Below, one piece after another: positions 1 to 6,287 of a stretch of DNA of 11,403 nt (positions are counted from its first letter, which is position 1; each line of letters opens with the position of its first letter). This stretch comes from Phycisphaerae bacterium. Its GTDB lineage: Bacteria; Planctomycetota; Phycisphaerae; SM23-33. Under the pieces are notes generated by a model, which was given only the letters and a program-made list of their open reading frames with translations, did no database searches and was not told the DNA's origin. The stretch covers positions 1 to 11,403 of the forward strand of contig JASLZV010000025.1 of assembly GCA_030754715.1 (NCBI GenBank). Direction: 5' to 3'. The position numbers and the translations under genes are program-made.

Positions 1-1
1 G

Positions 2-763
2 ACCAGCGCGACAATGGGGACCAGCGGGGTGGTGTTTGTACACTCCAAGCAGTACAGAACCGACCCAGCCGGGCGGGTCGGGACGTTCTGCGCGTCGGTG
101 GACGGGGAATACTGCATGTTCGGGTGCGTGCTGGCGGCGGGCGGAAGTTTGCAGTGGTATCGCAACGTACTGGGCCGGGCGGAGGTGGCGACCGCAGGGC
201 GCAAGGGGGTGGACTCCTATGAGGTGTTGACTGCCGAAGCGGCGGCGGCGCCGGCCGGTTGCGAGGGTGTGTTCTGGCTGCCTTATCTGACCGGCGAACG
301 GACGCCGCACGCCGACCCGCTGGCCCGGGCGTGCTGGGTGGGCATCCACTGGCGCACCGGTCGGGGTGAACTGGTTCGGGCGGTCATGGAGGGCGCGACG
401 TTCGCGATGAATGACGTGGTGCGGATTCTCCGCGACGAGCAGGGGATGAGAATTCGCCGGATACGCCTGTCGGGCGGGGGTGCGCGCAGCAAGTTCTGGC
501 GGCAGATGCAGGCCGACATCTATGGGGTCACCTGCGTGACGATTAACGCCGAGGAGGGTCCGGCCTACGGCGCGGCGCTGTTGGCGGCCGTGGGCGGCGG
601 CGCGTACAAGCATATTTGCGAGGCGGTCAAGGCGGGCATCCGGGTCACGCGGACGATCAGGCCGACCGCCGCCGTCAAACGCCTCTATGCAAGGTACTAC
701 GCGCAGTACAGGCAGCTGTATCCGGCGCTGAAGGACCAGTTCGCGCGGATCGCGGAACTCTAG
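2..763 (+). CDS. xylB: Xylulokinase (FGGY family sugar kinase), C-terminal part, 5' truncated
   Basis: This is the C-terminal part (about 253 codons) of an FGGY-family carbohydrate kinase, most like xylulokinase, which phosphorylates D-xylulose to D-xylulose 5-phosphate in the cytoplasm. The frame is open to the window edge, so the true start lies upstream; the ATG at 14 sits inside the conserved GTSGVVF segment and is not the start. Visible family features are GTSGVVF near the left edge, a DPAGRVGTFC stretch, FWLPYLTGERTPHADP, the nucleotide-site segment LSGGGARSKFWRQMQADI, and GPAYGAALLAAVGGGAY close to the end. About half of the usual 480-500 residues are present. The stop is TAG at 761-763. 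Substrate is inferred from family resemblance; another FGGY kinase is possible, but the GERTPHADP and SKFWRQ segments favour xylulokinase. No other xylose gene is visible. Confidence 0.9.
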   Translation, partial: TSATMGTSGVVFVHSKQYRTDPAGRVGTFCASVDGEYCMFGCVLAAGGSLQWYRNVLGRAEVATAGRKGVDSYEVLTAEAAAAPAGCEGVFWLPYLTGERTPHADPLARACWVGIHWRTGRGELVRAVMEGATFAMNDVVRILRDEQGMRIRRIRLSGGGARSKFWRQMQADIYGVTCVTINAEEGPAYGAALLAAVGGGAYKHICEAVKAGIRVTRTIRPTAAVKRLYARYYAQYRQLYPALKDQFARIAEL

Positions 764-780
764 GGGCGGTCGTACGCCGT

Positions 781-809
781 TTGAGAGTCGGGTGGCAGCG
801 GGTTGTATT
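781..809 (+). promoter_or_regulatory. Candidate sigma-70-type promoter of ksgA
   Basis: TTGAGA (781-786, 5/6 to TTGACA) is separated by 17 bp from TGTATT (804-809, 4/6 to TATAAT). Transcription would start near 816, giving a leader of about 29 nt before the ATG at 845. It argues against the TTG at 803 as the translation start, because that codon would lie inside the promoter. Matches were counted by eye and the spacing is ideal, but it remains a prediction. Confidence 0.4.
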
Positions 810-844
810 TCGCGTTTCGAGCGGTGGTGCGGGAAGATGCGTTC

Positions 845-1747
845 ATGCAGACAATCAGCGAGATAAAGCGGCTGCTGGAGCAGGCGGGCCTGAGACCCAA
901 CCGCCGCCTCGGTCAGTGCTTTCTGATCGACAAGAACCTGCTGGGCAAGGTCGTGGACCTGGCCGAACTGGCCGGGGATGAGACGGTTCTGGAGGTGGGC
1001 GCGGGGACCGGGACGCTGACCGAGGAGTTGCTCCACCGGGCCGCGCGCGTGGTGGCGGTGGAGGTGGACCGCCGGCTTGCGGCGCTGCTGCGACGCCGGT
1101 TGGGCGAGAGGGAAGGTTTTGTGCTGATCGACCGTGACGTGCTGGCTGGCAAACACGCACTGGCGACGGAGGTAACCTCGGCGCTGGGCGCATCGGCGCA
1201 CCTGGTGGCGAACCTGCCGTACAGCATCGCCACTCCTCTGGTCGCCCAGTGCCTGATCGACAGTTGGCGTGCGTCGAACGGCCGGCGGGCGGACCTCTGC
1301 AGGTTTGACCGCCTGACGTTTTCCGTGCAGCGTGAGGTAGCCGACCGTTTGGCCGCCGCTCCGGGCGGCCGGACGTACGGGCCGGTCAGTGTGATCGTAC
1401 GTCTTTTGGGGCGGCTGACGGCCGGGGCGGCGCTGCCCGCATCGGCATTCTGGCCGCGGCCGAAGGTGTCCGGCCGTGTGGTGCGGATAGACTTCGTTCC
1501 GGCAGCGGCTGCGCGGGTGGGGAGCATCGATACGCTCCGGGCGATCGTGAGGATGGCGTTTGGGCAGCGGCGAAAACAGATTAGGGCAATCGTCAAGCAG
1601 GCTGACGCGCCCTTCGGCCGCCAGGCGATGCTGGAGGGCTTGGCGGCGGCGGGGATCGATCCGACCTGGCGGGCTGAAAACGTCTCTCCTGAACAGTTCT
1701 GCACTATGGCGAATTTTCTGGACGGGCCGACCGGCCACAGCCGCTAG
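845..1747 (+). CDS. rsmA: 16S rRNA (adenine1518-N6/adenine1519-N6)-dimethyltransferase KsgA/RsmA
   Basis: A 300-residue RsmA/KsgA, which uses S-adenosylmethionine to dimethylate two adjacent adenines in the 3'-terminal helix of 16S rRNA during late 30S assembly. Motifs in order are RRLGQCFLID (residues 20-29), SAM-binding VLEVGAGTGTLTEELL (48-63), acidic EVD (73-75), catalytic NLPY (123-126), FSVQREVADRLAA (159-171), PASAFWPRPKVSGRVVR (198-214), FGQRRKQIRA (239-248) and the C-terminal IDPTWRAENVSPEQFC (271-286). Length is normal. The ATG at 845 is chosen over the upstream TTG at 803 because GGGAAG (831-836) lies 8 nt before it and the protein then begins where the family normally begins. Oddity: the usual GQNFL near the N-terminus reads GQCFL, with Cys25 in place of Asn. 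Probably monocistronic, 81 bp after the xylulokinase. Confidence 0.96.
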   Translation: MQTISEIKRLLEQAGLRPNRRLGQCFLIDKNLLGKVVDLAELAGDETVLEVGAGTGTLTEELLHRAARVVAVEVDRRLAALLRRRLGEREGFVLIDRDVLAGKHALATEVTSALGASAHLVANLPYSIATPLVAQCLIDSWRASNGRRADLCRFDRLTFSVQREVADRLAAAPGGRTYGPVSVIVRLLGRLTAGAALPASAFWPRPKVSGRVVRIDFVPAAAARVGSIDTLRAIVRMAFGQRRKQIRAIVKQADAPFGRQAMLEGLAAAGIDPTWRAENVSPEQFCTMANFLDGPTGHSR

Positions 1748-1814
1748 AGCGGGATCCGGGCAATGGGCGGTGGACTTTGGGCAGGCCTGCAAAGGCTGCC
1801 TGGGGCAACTTCAC

Positions 1815-1843
1815 TTGCCAAGGCCGCGGCGATGGGGTACACT
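1815..1843 (+). promoter_or_regulatory. Candidate promoter of the TPR protein gene
   Basis: TTGCCA (1815-1820, 5/6 to TTGACA), a 17-bp spacer, then TACACT (1838-1843, 4/6 to TATAAT). Transcription would begin near 1850, about 32 nt before the ATG at 1882. Matches were counted by eye. Confidence 0.4.
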
Positions 1844-1881
1844 CGGGCCCTTGGGGTGCTTTGAGATAAAAGGTTGTAAGT

Positions 1882-3279
1882 ATGACCCAGACAGATGCGC
1901 AGAGCGGTCCAACGGCGGGTAAGGGCAAAGCCTTCTTCGACCGTGCGGACGAGGTAGCCGAGACCGGCAATTGGGATTTTGCCGTCGAGTTGTACATCGA
2001 AGGGATCAAGCGCGAGCCGGGCAATATCGAGCGGGGACATCGTCTGCTGCGCGAAACGGCGCTGAAACGCAAGGTGCAGGGCGGCAAAGGATCCGGCATA
2101 ACCGACAAACTCAAACGCCGCCCGGGCAAGGACGCTGAGGCCAACATGGCCAATGCCTCGTACCTGCTGGCCAAGGAACCCGGTTCGGTGGCCTACATGG
2201 AACAGGTCCTTAAGGCGGCCCGAGCGTTGGAACTGCCAGAGGTGATCAAGTGGATTTGCGACATCCTGCTGGAGTCGCAGCGCCAGGCCAAGAAGCCTAA
2301 CACTCGCATCCTTGGCGTGATCACGCAGACCTACGACGACATTGAGGAATACGCCAGCGCCATCCAGTCTTGCGACCTGGCACGGTTGGTTCTGCCCGAC
2401 GACGGGCCCCTCCAGGAAGCCCTCAGCAACCTGTCGGCCAAGTACACCCTCCAGAAGGGCAAGTACGGCCAGGAAGGCGACTTTACCAAGGGCGTCGCGG
2501 ACCTGGACAAGCAGAAAGAACTCGTCCAGAAGGACATGCTTGCACAGGACAGGCAGTTCCTTGAGACCCAGATTGAAAGCACCCGCAACGACTATCTGGG
2601 GTCTCCGACCGTGCCGGGCAAAATTGGCGCGCTGGTTGACGCACTGCTGAAAATTGAGGAAGAGACCTACGAGAACGAGGCCATCGACATACTGACGAAG
2701 GCCCACACCGACACCGGGGCCTACCAGTTCAAGATGCGCATCGGGGACATCAAGGTCCGTCAGATGACCCGCCGCTATCGCAAACTGGCGACTGCGGGAG
2801 ATGAAAAGGCCGCCACGGAACAACTGAAAAATCAACTGGCCTTCGAGTTGGCCGAGTACACGGAGCGGGCAATCAACTATCCGACGGACTTGGCGCTGAA
2901 ATTCGAGTTGGGGCGTCGGCAGTTGCTGTCGAAACAATACGATGAGGCGATTGCCTCGCTGCAACAGGCCCAGCGCGACCCGCGGCGCCACGTGGCGGCG
3001 ATGAACTACCTCGGGCAGGCCTTCGAGGCCAAGGAATGGTATCGCGAGGCGGCCGAAACTTTCCACCGCGCCCTGTCGACCGAAATGTCCGAGGAGCGCA
3101 CCAAGGAAATCCGTTACAATTTGGGGACCGTGTTGGAAAAAACCGGCGATTTCGAGCGTGCGCGGGACGAATTCTCGACCGTCGCCCAGATCGACTTCAA
3201 CTACAAGGATGTTCGCCAGCGACTCGAAAAGGTCAACGAAACACTCAAGCAGGCCCCTAGGGACAGTACCGGCGGGTGA
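1882..3279 (+). CDS. Cytoplasmic tetratricopeptide repeat (TPR) protein
   Basis: A 465-residue protein with no signal peptide or membrane segment, so probably cytoplasmic. TPR-like helical pairs are visible at about 16-49 (KAFFDRADEVAETGNWDFAV and following) and three in a row near the C-terminus at about 335-368, 372-405 and 409-442, with the usual small residues at the turns (YLGQAFEAKEWYREAAETF; YNLGTVLEKTGDFERARDEF). The middle is helical and charged, and residues 205-235 (DLDKQKELVQKDML region) look coiled-coil prone. TPRs bind other proteins, so a scaffold role is the family-level inference; the partner is unknown. The ATG at 1882 is the first start after the candidate promoter, and only a weak AAAAGG (1868-1873) precedes it. 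It sits between ksgA and rpsT with its own promoter signals. I do not recognise a named family for the full length. Confidence 0.85.
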   Translation: MTQTDAQSGPTAGKGKAFFDRADEVAETGNWDFAVELYIEGIKREPGNIERGHRLLRETALKRKVQGGKGSGITDKLKRRPGKDAEANMANASYLLAKEPGSVAYMEQVLKAARALELPEVIKWICDILLESQRQAKKPNTRILGVITQTYDDIEEYASAIQSCDLARLVLPDDGPLQEALSNLSAKYTLQKGKYGQEGDFTKGVADLDKQKELVQKDMLAQDRQFLETQIESTRNDYLGSPTVPGKIGALVDALLKIEEETYENEAIDILTKAHTDTGAYQFKMRIGDIKVRQMTRRYRKLATAGDEKAATEQLKNQLAFELAEYTERAINYPTDLALKFELGRRQLLSKQYDEAIASLQQAQRDPRRHVAAMNYLGQAFEAKEWYREAAETFHRALSTEMSEERTKEIRYNLGTVLEKTGDFERARDEFSTVAQIDFNYKDVRQRLEKVNETLKQAPRDSTGG

Positions 3280-3310
3280 TTTGCGGCAGGAAAACCGGGC
3301 GGGATTTCTC

Positions 3311-3338
3311 TTGTGATGACCGCAGCGGGGTGTATAAT
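3311..3338 (+). promoter_or_regulatory. rpsT promoter
   Basis: A perfect TATAAT (3333-3338) lies 16 bp after TTGTGA (3311-3316, 4/6 to TTGACA). Transcription would start near 3345 within the C-rich stretch, giving a leader of about 50 nt before the GTG start at 3396. This is one of three perfect TATAAT hexamers in intergenic DNA of the window. Confidence 0.7.
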
Positions 3339-3382
3339 CCTCTCCCCTTGCCGGCCGGGACGCTTTGGTGACCGCCGCAAGC

Positions 3383-3388
3383 AGGAGA
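3383..3388 (+). promoter_or_regulatory. Ribosome binding site of rpsT
   Basis: AGGAGA ends 7 nt before the GTG at 3396. It is the strongest Shine-Dalgarno match in the window and fixes GTG as the start of S20, which has no ATG at the expected position. Confidence 0.8.
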
Positions 3389-3395
3389 GCATCAC

Positions 3396-3662
3396 GTGGC
3401 CAATACACTTTCAGCCAAGAAGCGCAATCGCCAGAACGTCGCCGCCCGCGCACGCAACCGCCGGCGAAGAGAGCGGGTCAAGCAGGCTATCCGATCGTTC
3501 GACGAAGCGATTAAACAGCACGACACCGAAGGGGCCTCCCGGCATCTCAAAGACGTTTACAAGCAACTTGACCAGGTGGCCGCCAAGGGTATGATCCATA
3601 AGAAGGCCGCGGACCGCCGGAAGGCCCGCTTAGCTGGGATGCTCAGCCGCGCTGGAAAGTAA
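3396..3662 (+). CDS. rpsT: 30S ribosomal protein S20
   Basis: An 88-residue, very basic protein with the S20 (bS20) layout: an N-terminal ANTLSAKKRNRQN segment, an Arg-rich stretch (ARARNRRRRERVKQA), and the C-terminal helix containing GMIHKKAADRRKARL. S20 binds 16S rRNA early in 30S assembly and stabilises the 5' domain and helix 44. Length is typical. It starts with GTG, supported by AGGAGA upstream. E. coli rpsT also has a non-ATG start (UUG), tied there to translational autocontrol, so a weak start here could serve a similar purpose; that is inference. It has its own promoter (TATAAT 3333-3338) and a strong hairpin after the stop, so it is probably a single-gene unit. Confidence 0.97.
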   Translation: MANTLSAKKRNRQNVAARARNRRRRERVKQAIRSFDEAIKQHDTEGASRHLKDVYKQLDQVAAKGMIHKKAADRRKARLAGMLSRAGK

Positions 3663-3693
3663 ACCGCAAAAATCCAAAGATGAAGTTTTTTGT

Positions 3694-3721
3694 CCGCCCG
3701 CGGAGTTTCAGCCGCGGGCGG
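3694..3721 (+). terminator. GC-rich hairpin after rpsT, probable transcription terminator
   Basis: CCGCCCGCGG (3694-3703) and CCGCGGGCGG (3712-3721) form a perfect 10-bp stem around an 8-nt loop (AGTTTCAG), 31 bp after the rpsT stop. The 3' side continues CTTACGTTT, which is a poor T tract, while a run of six T lies before the stem. The position suits a terminator separating rpsT from the next gene, but the missing U run leaves room for Rho-assisted ending or a 3'-end stabiliser. Confidence 0.55.
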
Positions 3722-3759
3722 CTTACGTTTGTGATGGGGGCGAGCGTGCGGGGGTGGGT

Positions 3760-3765
3760 TATAAT
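3760..3765 (+). promoter_or_regulatory. -10 element (TATAAT) abutting the TlyA-like gene start
   Basis: A perfect TATAAT ends 8 nt before the ATG at 3774 (5 nt before the GTG at 3771). Transcription would begin at or next to the start codon, predicting a leaderless mRNA. No good -35 is present at 16-18 bp spacing; a TTGTGA at 3729-3734 is too far away (25 bp). Confidence 0.55.
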
Positions 3766-3773
3766 CTTTTGTG

Positions 3774-4397
3774 ATGGCTTCCGGTGTACGCGAATATGTG
3801 AGCCGCGGCGGTGAAAAACTCAACGCCGCTCTGGACGCCTTTGGTGTCCGATGCGCCGGGTTGACCTGCGCGGATTTCGGCTGCAACGTCGGGGGTTTTA
3901 CCGACTGCCTGCTGCGGCATGGTGCCCGGCGGGTGTATGCGGTGGATACCGGCTACGGGCAGTTGGCCTGGAAACTGCGCACCGACAAGCGGGTGGAGGT
4001 GATGGAGCGGACTAATGCCTTGTACGCCGATGTGCCGGGGGCGATGGACCTTGTGGTGATCGACATGGCTTGGACGCCGCAGCGCCTGAGCGTCCCGGCG
4101 GCTATGCGATGGCTGGCTGGCGGCGGGCAGGTTGTCAGCCTGCTGAAGCCGCACTACGAGCGGACAAAATTGCCTGGCCGGCCGGCTGGCGGCCGCACAC
4201 GCGCCGGGACGTTGTCGGATGAGGAGGCGGCCGACGTCCACCGGCGGGTCTGCGATGAGTTGGCGGATCTGGGCTGGGCGCCTGAAGCGTCGATTACCTC
4301 GCCGATTCGGGGCAAGGGCGGCAACCTGGAGTTTTTCCTGCGCCTGCGCAAGGGTGTGGCGGAGCGGATTATTCGGACAGACTCTCTGTCGCCTTGA
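3774..4397 (+). CDS. TlyA-like FtsJ-fold rRNA 2'-O-methyltransferase lacking the S4 domain
   Basis: A 207-residue Rossmann-fold methyltransferase of the TlyA/FtsJ group. TlyA methylates ribose 2'-OH groups of cytidines in 16S and/or 23S rRNA with S-adenosylmethionine. Matching segments in order are REYVSRGGEKLNAALDAFG (6-24), the SAM loop ADFGCNVGGFTDCLL (33-47), VYAVDTGYGQLAWKLR (54-69), MERTNA (77-82), VVIDMAW (94-100), SLLKPHYE (122-129) and NLEFFLRL (184-191). The K-D-K-E catalytic set of this fold is assignable as Lys15, Asp97, Lys125 and Glu186. Typical TlyA proteins carry about 60 more N-terminal residues forming an S4 RNA-binding domain; here the protein begins directly at the segment following it, and the 111 bp upstream contain the rpsT hairpin and cannot encode it. 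The start could be GTG 3771 or ATG 3774; no Shine-Dalgarno is present, which fits a leaderless transcript. Confidence 0.85.
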   Translation: MASGVREYVSRGGEKLNAALDAFGVRCAGLTCADFGCNVGGFTDCLLRHGARRVYAVDTGYGQLAWKLRTDKRVEVMERTNALYADVPGAMDLVVIDMAWTPQRLSVPAAMRWLAGGGQVVSLLKPHYERTKLPGRPAGGRTRAGTLSDEEAADVHRRVCDELADLGWAPEASITSPIRGKGGNLEFFLRLRKGVAERIIRTDSLSP

Positions 4398-4517
4398 TGT
4401 CGATCATGCGTTGTAGTGCGGTGCGGGCGTCGGCGGCTTCCAGGTCGGCTCCCTTGGCAGCGGCTGCTGTGTCCGGGTGTTTATGGGGTCCGCCGGGCCG
4501 TCAGGCCACAATCATTA

Positions 4518-6179
4518 TTATAAGGGCTCCGCCGGCTCGTCGGGCTGCTCGTGGCGGGCGGCGCCCCACAGTTCGGCCAGTTCGCGGCTTCGCATGGCCC
4601 AGGCCGCGACAAGGAAGGCGACACCGCCGCAGACGATGCAGACGCCGGTGATTTTTCCCGCTTCGGTCCAGTGCTCGAGGGACGCTGCGTCGGCGGGCCA
4701 GAAACGGCAGACCGCCAGAATCGCCCCGGCCATGCACGCCGTTGCGACGGCTGTGCGAACCACCGAGCGGAGGATCCGGCCCAGCCCGATGTGTCCCCAG
4801 CGGCGGTGGAGAATCCACACCAGCACCAGGGCGTGGACGGAACTGGTGACGGCGGTGGCCATGCCGAAGACCCCGGCCGCCAGGGGCGTGAACACTAGCG
4901 TCATCACCAGCAGGATATTTACGATCGCGCGCCACAAGGCTAGGTGCATTGGGATACGGGTGTCCTTCTGGGCGAAGAAGGCCCGCAGGAGGATGTGGTT
5001 GGCGAAGTAGGCCCACATACCGATGCAGTACAGGCGGAGGATGTCGGCGGCCCGGTCGGCGTCCTTTGCGAGGAAGTCGCCGTGGCAGTAGATCAGCGTC
5101 AGTGCCGGGCGGGCGAGCAGCATCAGCGCCACGCCGGCCGGGACGCCCAGGAAGAGGCACAGCCGCAGTGCCCGATTGGTGGCTTGGCGGAGACCGGATA
5201 TGTCGTTGCGGGCTGCATAACGCGAGAACAGCGGAAAGACGGCTGTCGCCAGGGAGATTGCCAGTATCCCCAGCGGGAAGTTGTACATCCGCTCGGCTGC
5301 GTACAGGCGGGTGACTACCCCCTCGGTCAGGGGTTTGGATAGCGACCAGCCGAAGATCGTGATTGTCGAGCCCTCCGTGGCGGCCGTCATGACCCAGGCG
5401 TACAGGCCGTTAAACAGCGAACTGAACTGCACCACGCCCAGGGGGATCATCATGGGCAGGATCAAGCCGGCCACCCGGCGGGTCTCGCTCAGTAGCGGCC
5501 TGAGCCTCGGCATCGCCGCCAGTTGCATCCTGCCCAGCAGCCACACCACACCGATCAGTTGCGTTACGCCGGCGGCGACTGTGCCCAGGCACAGCAAGTA
5601 CAGACCCGTATCGCCGGCGCCGAGGCCGAAGAGGTGGATGGCGGCGGCTGCGGCGATCAGGAAGATGTTCAGCAGGATCGGCGCGAAGGCCGGATAGGCA
5701 AAATGACCCTTGCACTGCAGGGCGGCCGAGCCGAGCGCCAGGAGGCAGATCGTAAACATGAACGGCAGCAGAAGCATGACCAGCCGGACCAGCAGGGCGT
5801 TGTCCCAGTCGAGCGGTGTCCACAGCAGCACCGCAGCCAGGAACACCTCGGCCAGCACCAGGATGACCGCCAGGACCAGGGCGAGCAGGCCGGCTGCGTT
5901 GGCCAGCACCAGGCGGGCGCGGTCCCAGCCGTGGGCTTCGCTGACATCGGTGAACACCGGCACGAAGGCGGCAGCCAGGGCCCCCTCGCCGAAGAGGCGG
6001 CGGAAGACGTTTGGCACCTTGAAGGCGACCCAGAACGCGTCGGTGCGCCGCGTGGCGCCCATGGCGAGAATCGCCATGTCGCGCACCATGCCCAGCACGC
6101 GCGACAGGACCGTGAGTGCAGCCACGACCTTGGCCGCGCCGAAAAAGTGCTCCCGTTCACTGTGTCCGTCGCTGCCCAT
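4518..6179 (-). CDS. murJ: Lipid II flippase MurJ (MviN family)
   Basis: A 553-residue, highly hydrophobic integral membrane protein with about 14 predicted helices, the MurJ member of the MOP exporter superfamily. It moves lipid-linked peptidoglycan precursor across the inner membrane. The N-terminal signature is clear: SRVLGMVRD (26-34), TDAFWVAFKVPNVFRRLFGEG (46-66), AFVPVF (71-76). Arg27, Arg33, Arg60/61 and Arg297 (in RLYAAERMYNFPLG) correspond to the Arg residues known to matter in E. coli MurJ. Between helices 7 and 8 there is an extra segment (about 265-288, TEGSTITIFGWSLSKPLTEG) compared with E. coli; I recall similar inserts in planctomycete homologues. The frame is open 129 codons further upstream, but ATG at 6179 is chosen because the family N-terminus begins just after it and TATAAT lies 7 nt before it. 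It ends TAA followed by a second in-frame TAA and a TGA. It is convergent with the methyltransferase gene. Confidence 0.95.
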   Translation of the reverse strand: MGSDGHSEREHFFGAAKVVAALTVLSRVLGMVRDMAILAMGATRRTDAFWVAFKVPNVFRRLFGEGALAAAFVPVFTDVSEAHGWDRARLVLANAAGLLALVLAVILVLAEVFLAAVLLWTPLDWDNALLVRLVMLLLPFMFTICLLALGSAALQCKGHFAYPAFAPILLNIFLIAAAAAIHLFGLGAGDTGLYLLCLGTVAAGVTQLIGVVWLLGRMQLAAMPRLRPLLSETRRVAGLILPMMIPLGVVQFSSLFNGLYAWVMTAATEGSTITIFGWSLSKPLTEGVVTRLYAAERMYNFPLGILAISLATAVFPLFSRYAARNDISGLRQATNRALRLCLFLGVPAGVALMLLARPALTLIYCHGDFLAKDADRAADILRLYCIGMWAYFANHILLRAFFAQKDTRIPMHLALWRAIVNILLVMTLVFTPLAAGVFGMATAVTSSVHALVLVWILHRRWGHIGLGRILRSVVRTAVATACMAGAILAVCRFWPADAASLEHWTEAGKITGVCIVCGGVAFLVAAWAMRSRELAELWGAARHEQPDEPAEPL

Positions 6180-6186
6180 GGGTGGG

Positions 6187-6192
6187 ATTATA
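6187..6192 (-). promoter_or_regulatory. -10 element (TATAAT) abutting the murJ start
   Basis: On the minus strand TATAAT runs 6192 to 6187, followed by CCCACCC and then the ATG at 6179. The expected transcription start is the A of ATG itself or its neighbour, so the murJ mRNA should be leaderless. No clear -35 lies at 16-18 bp. The absence of any Shine-Dalgarno before this ATG agrees. Confidence 0.6.
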
Positions 6193-6249
6193 CGGATTCC
6201 TGAAGATGATGCGCGGTATTGCGGGACGCTGCGAGGAATGGGGCTGCGC

Positions 6250-6278
6250 TTGACCCTCGCGGCCTGTGCGTGGACGAT
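6250..6278 (+). promoter_or_regulatory. Weak candidate promoter of the glycosyltransferase gene
   Basis: TTGACC (6250-6255, 5/6 to TTGACA) with a 17-bp spacer to GACGAT (6273-6278, only 3/6 to TATAAT). Transcription would start near 6285, almost at the ATG (6288). The -10 is poor, so this is a low-confidence call, made because the gene needs a promoter within the 108 bp separating it from divergent murJ. Confidence 0.2.
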
Positions 6279-6287
6279 GGTTGCGGA

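Noticed and set aside
803..844. TTG start at 803 for ksgA
   Set aside because: It adds 14 residues absent from the family and falls within the candidate promoter; ATG 845 has a good ribosome site.
1779..1801. GGCAG/CTGCC hairpin after ksgA as a terminator
   Set aside because: It has five base pairs plus a wobble, a large loop and no T tract.
1744..3453. 569-codon open frame on the minus strand opposite the TPR gene
   Set aside because: Antisense frames stay open by chance in GC-rich genes; the plus strand encodes recognisable TPRs and S20, and the minus product resembles nothing I know.
4496..4507. GGCC/GGCC hairpin as a terminator between the convergent genes
   Set aside because: The stem is only 4 bp and no T run follows on either strand.
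6219..6287. TTG start for the glycosyltransferase
   Set aside because: The added 23 residues are not family-like; the fold begins at MKVCHVIT from ATG 6288.
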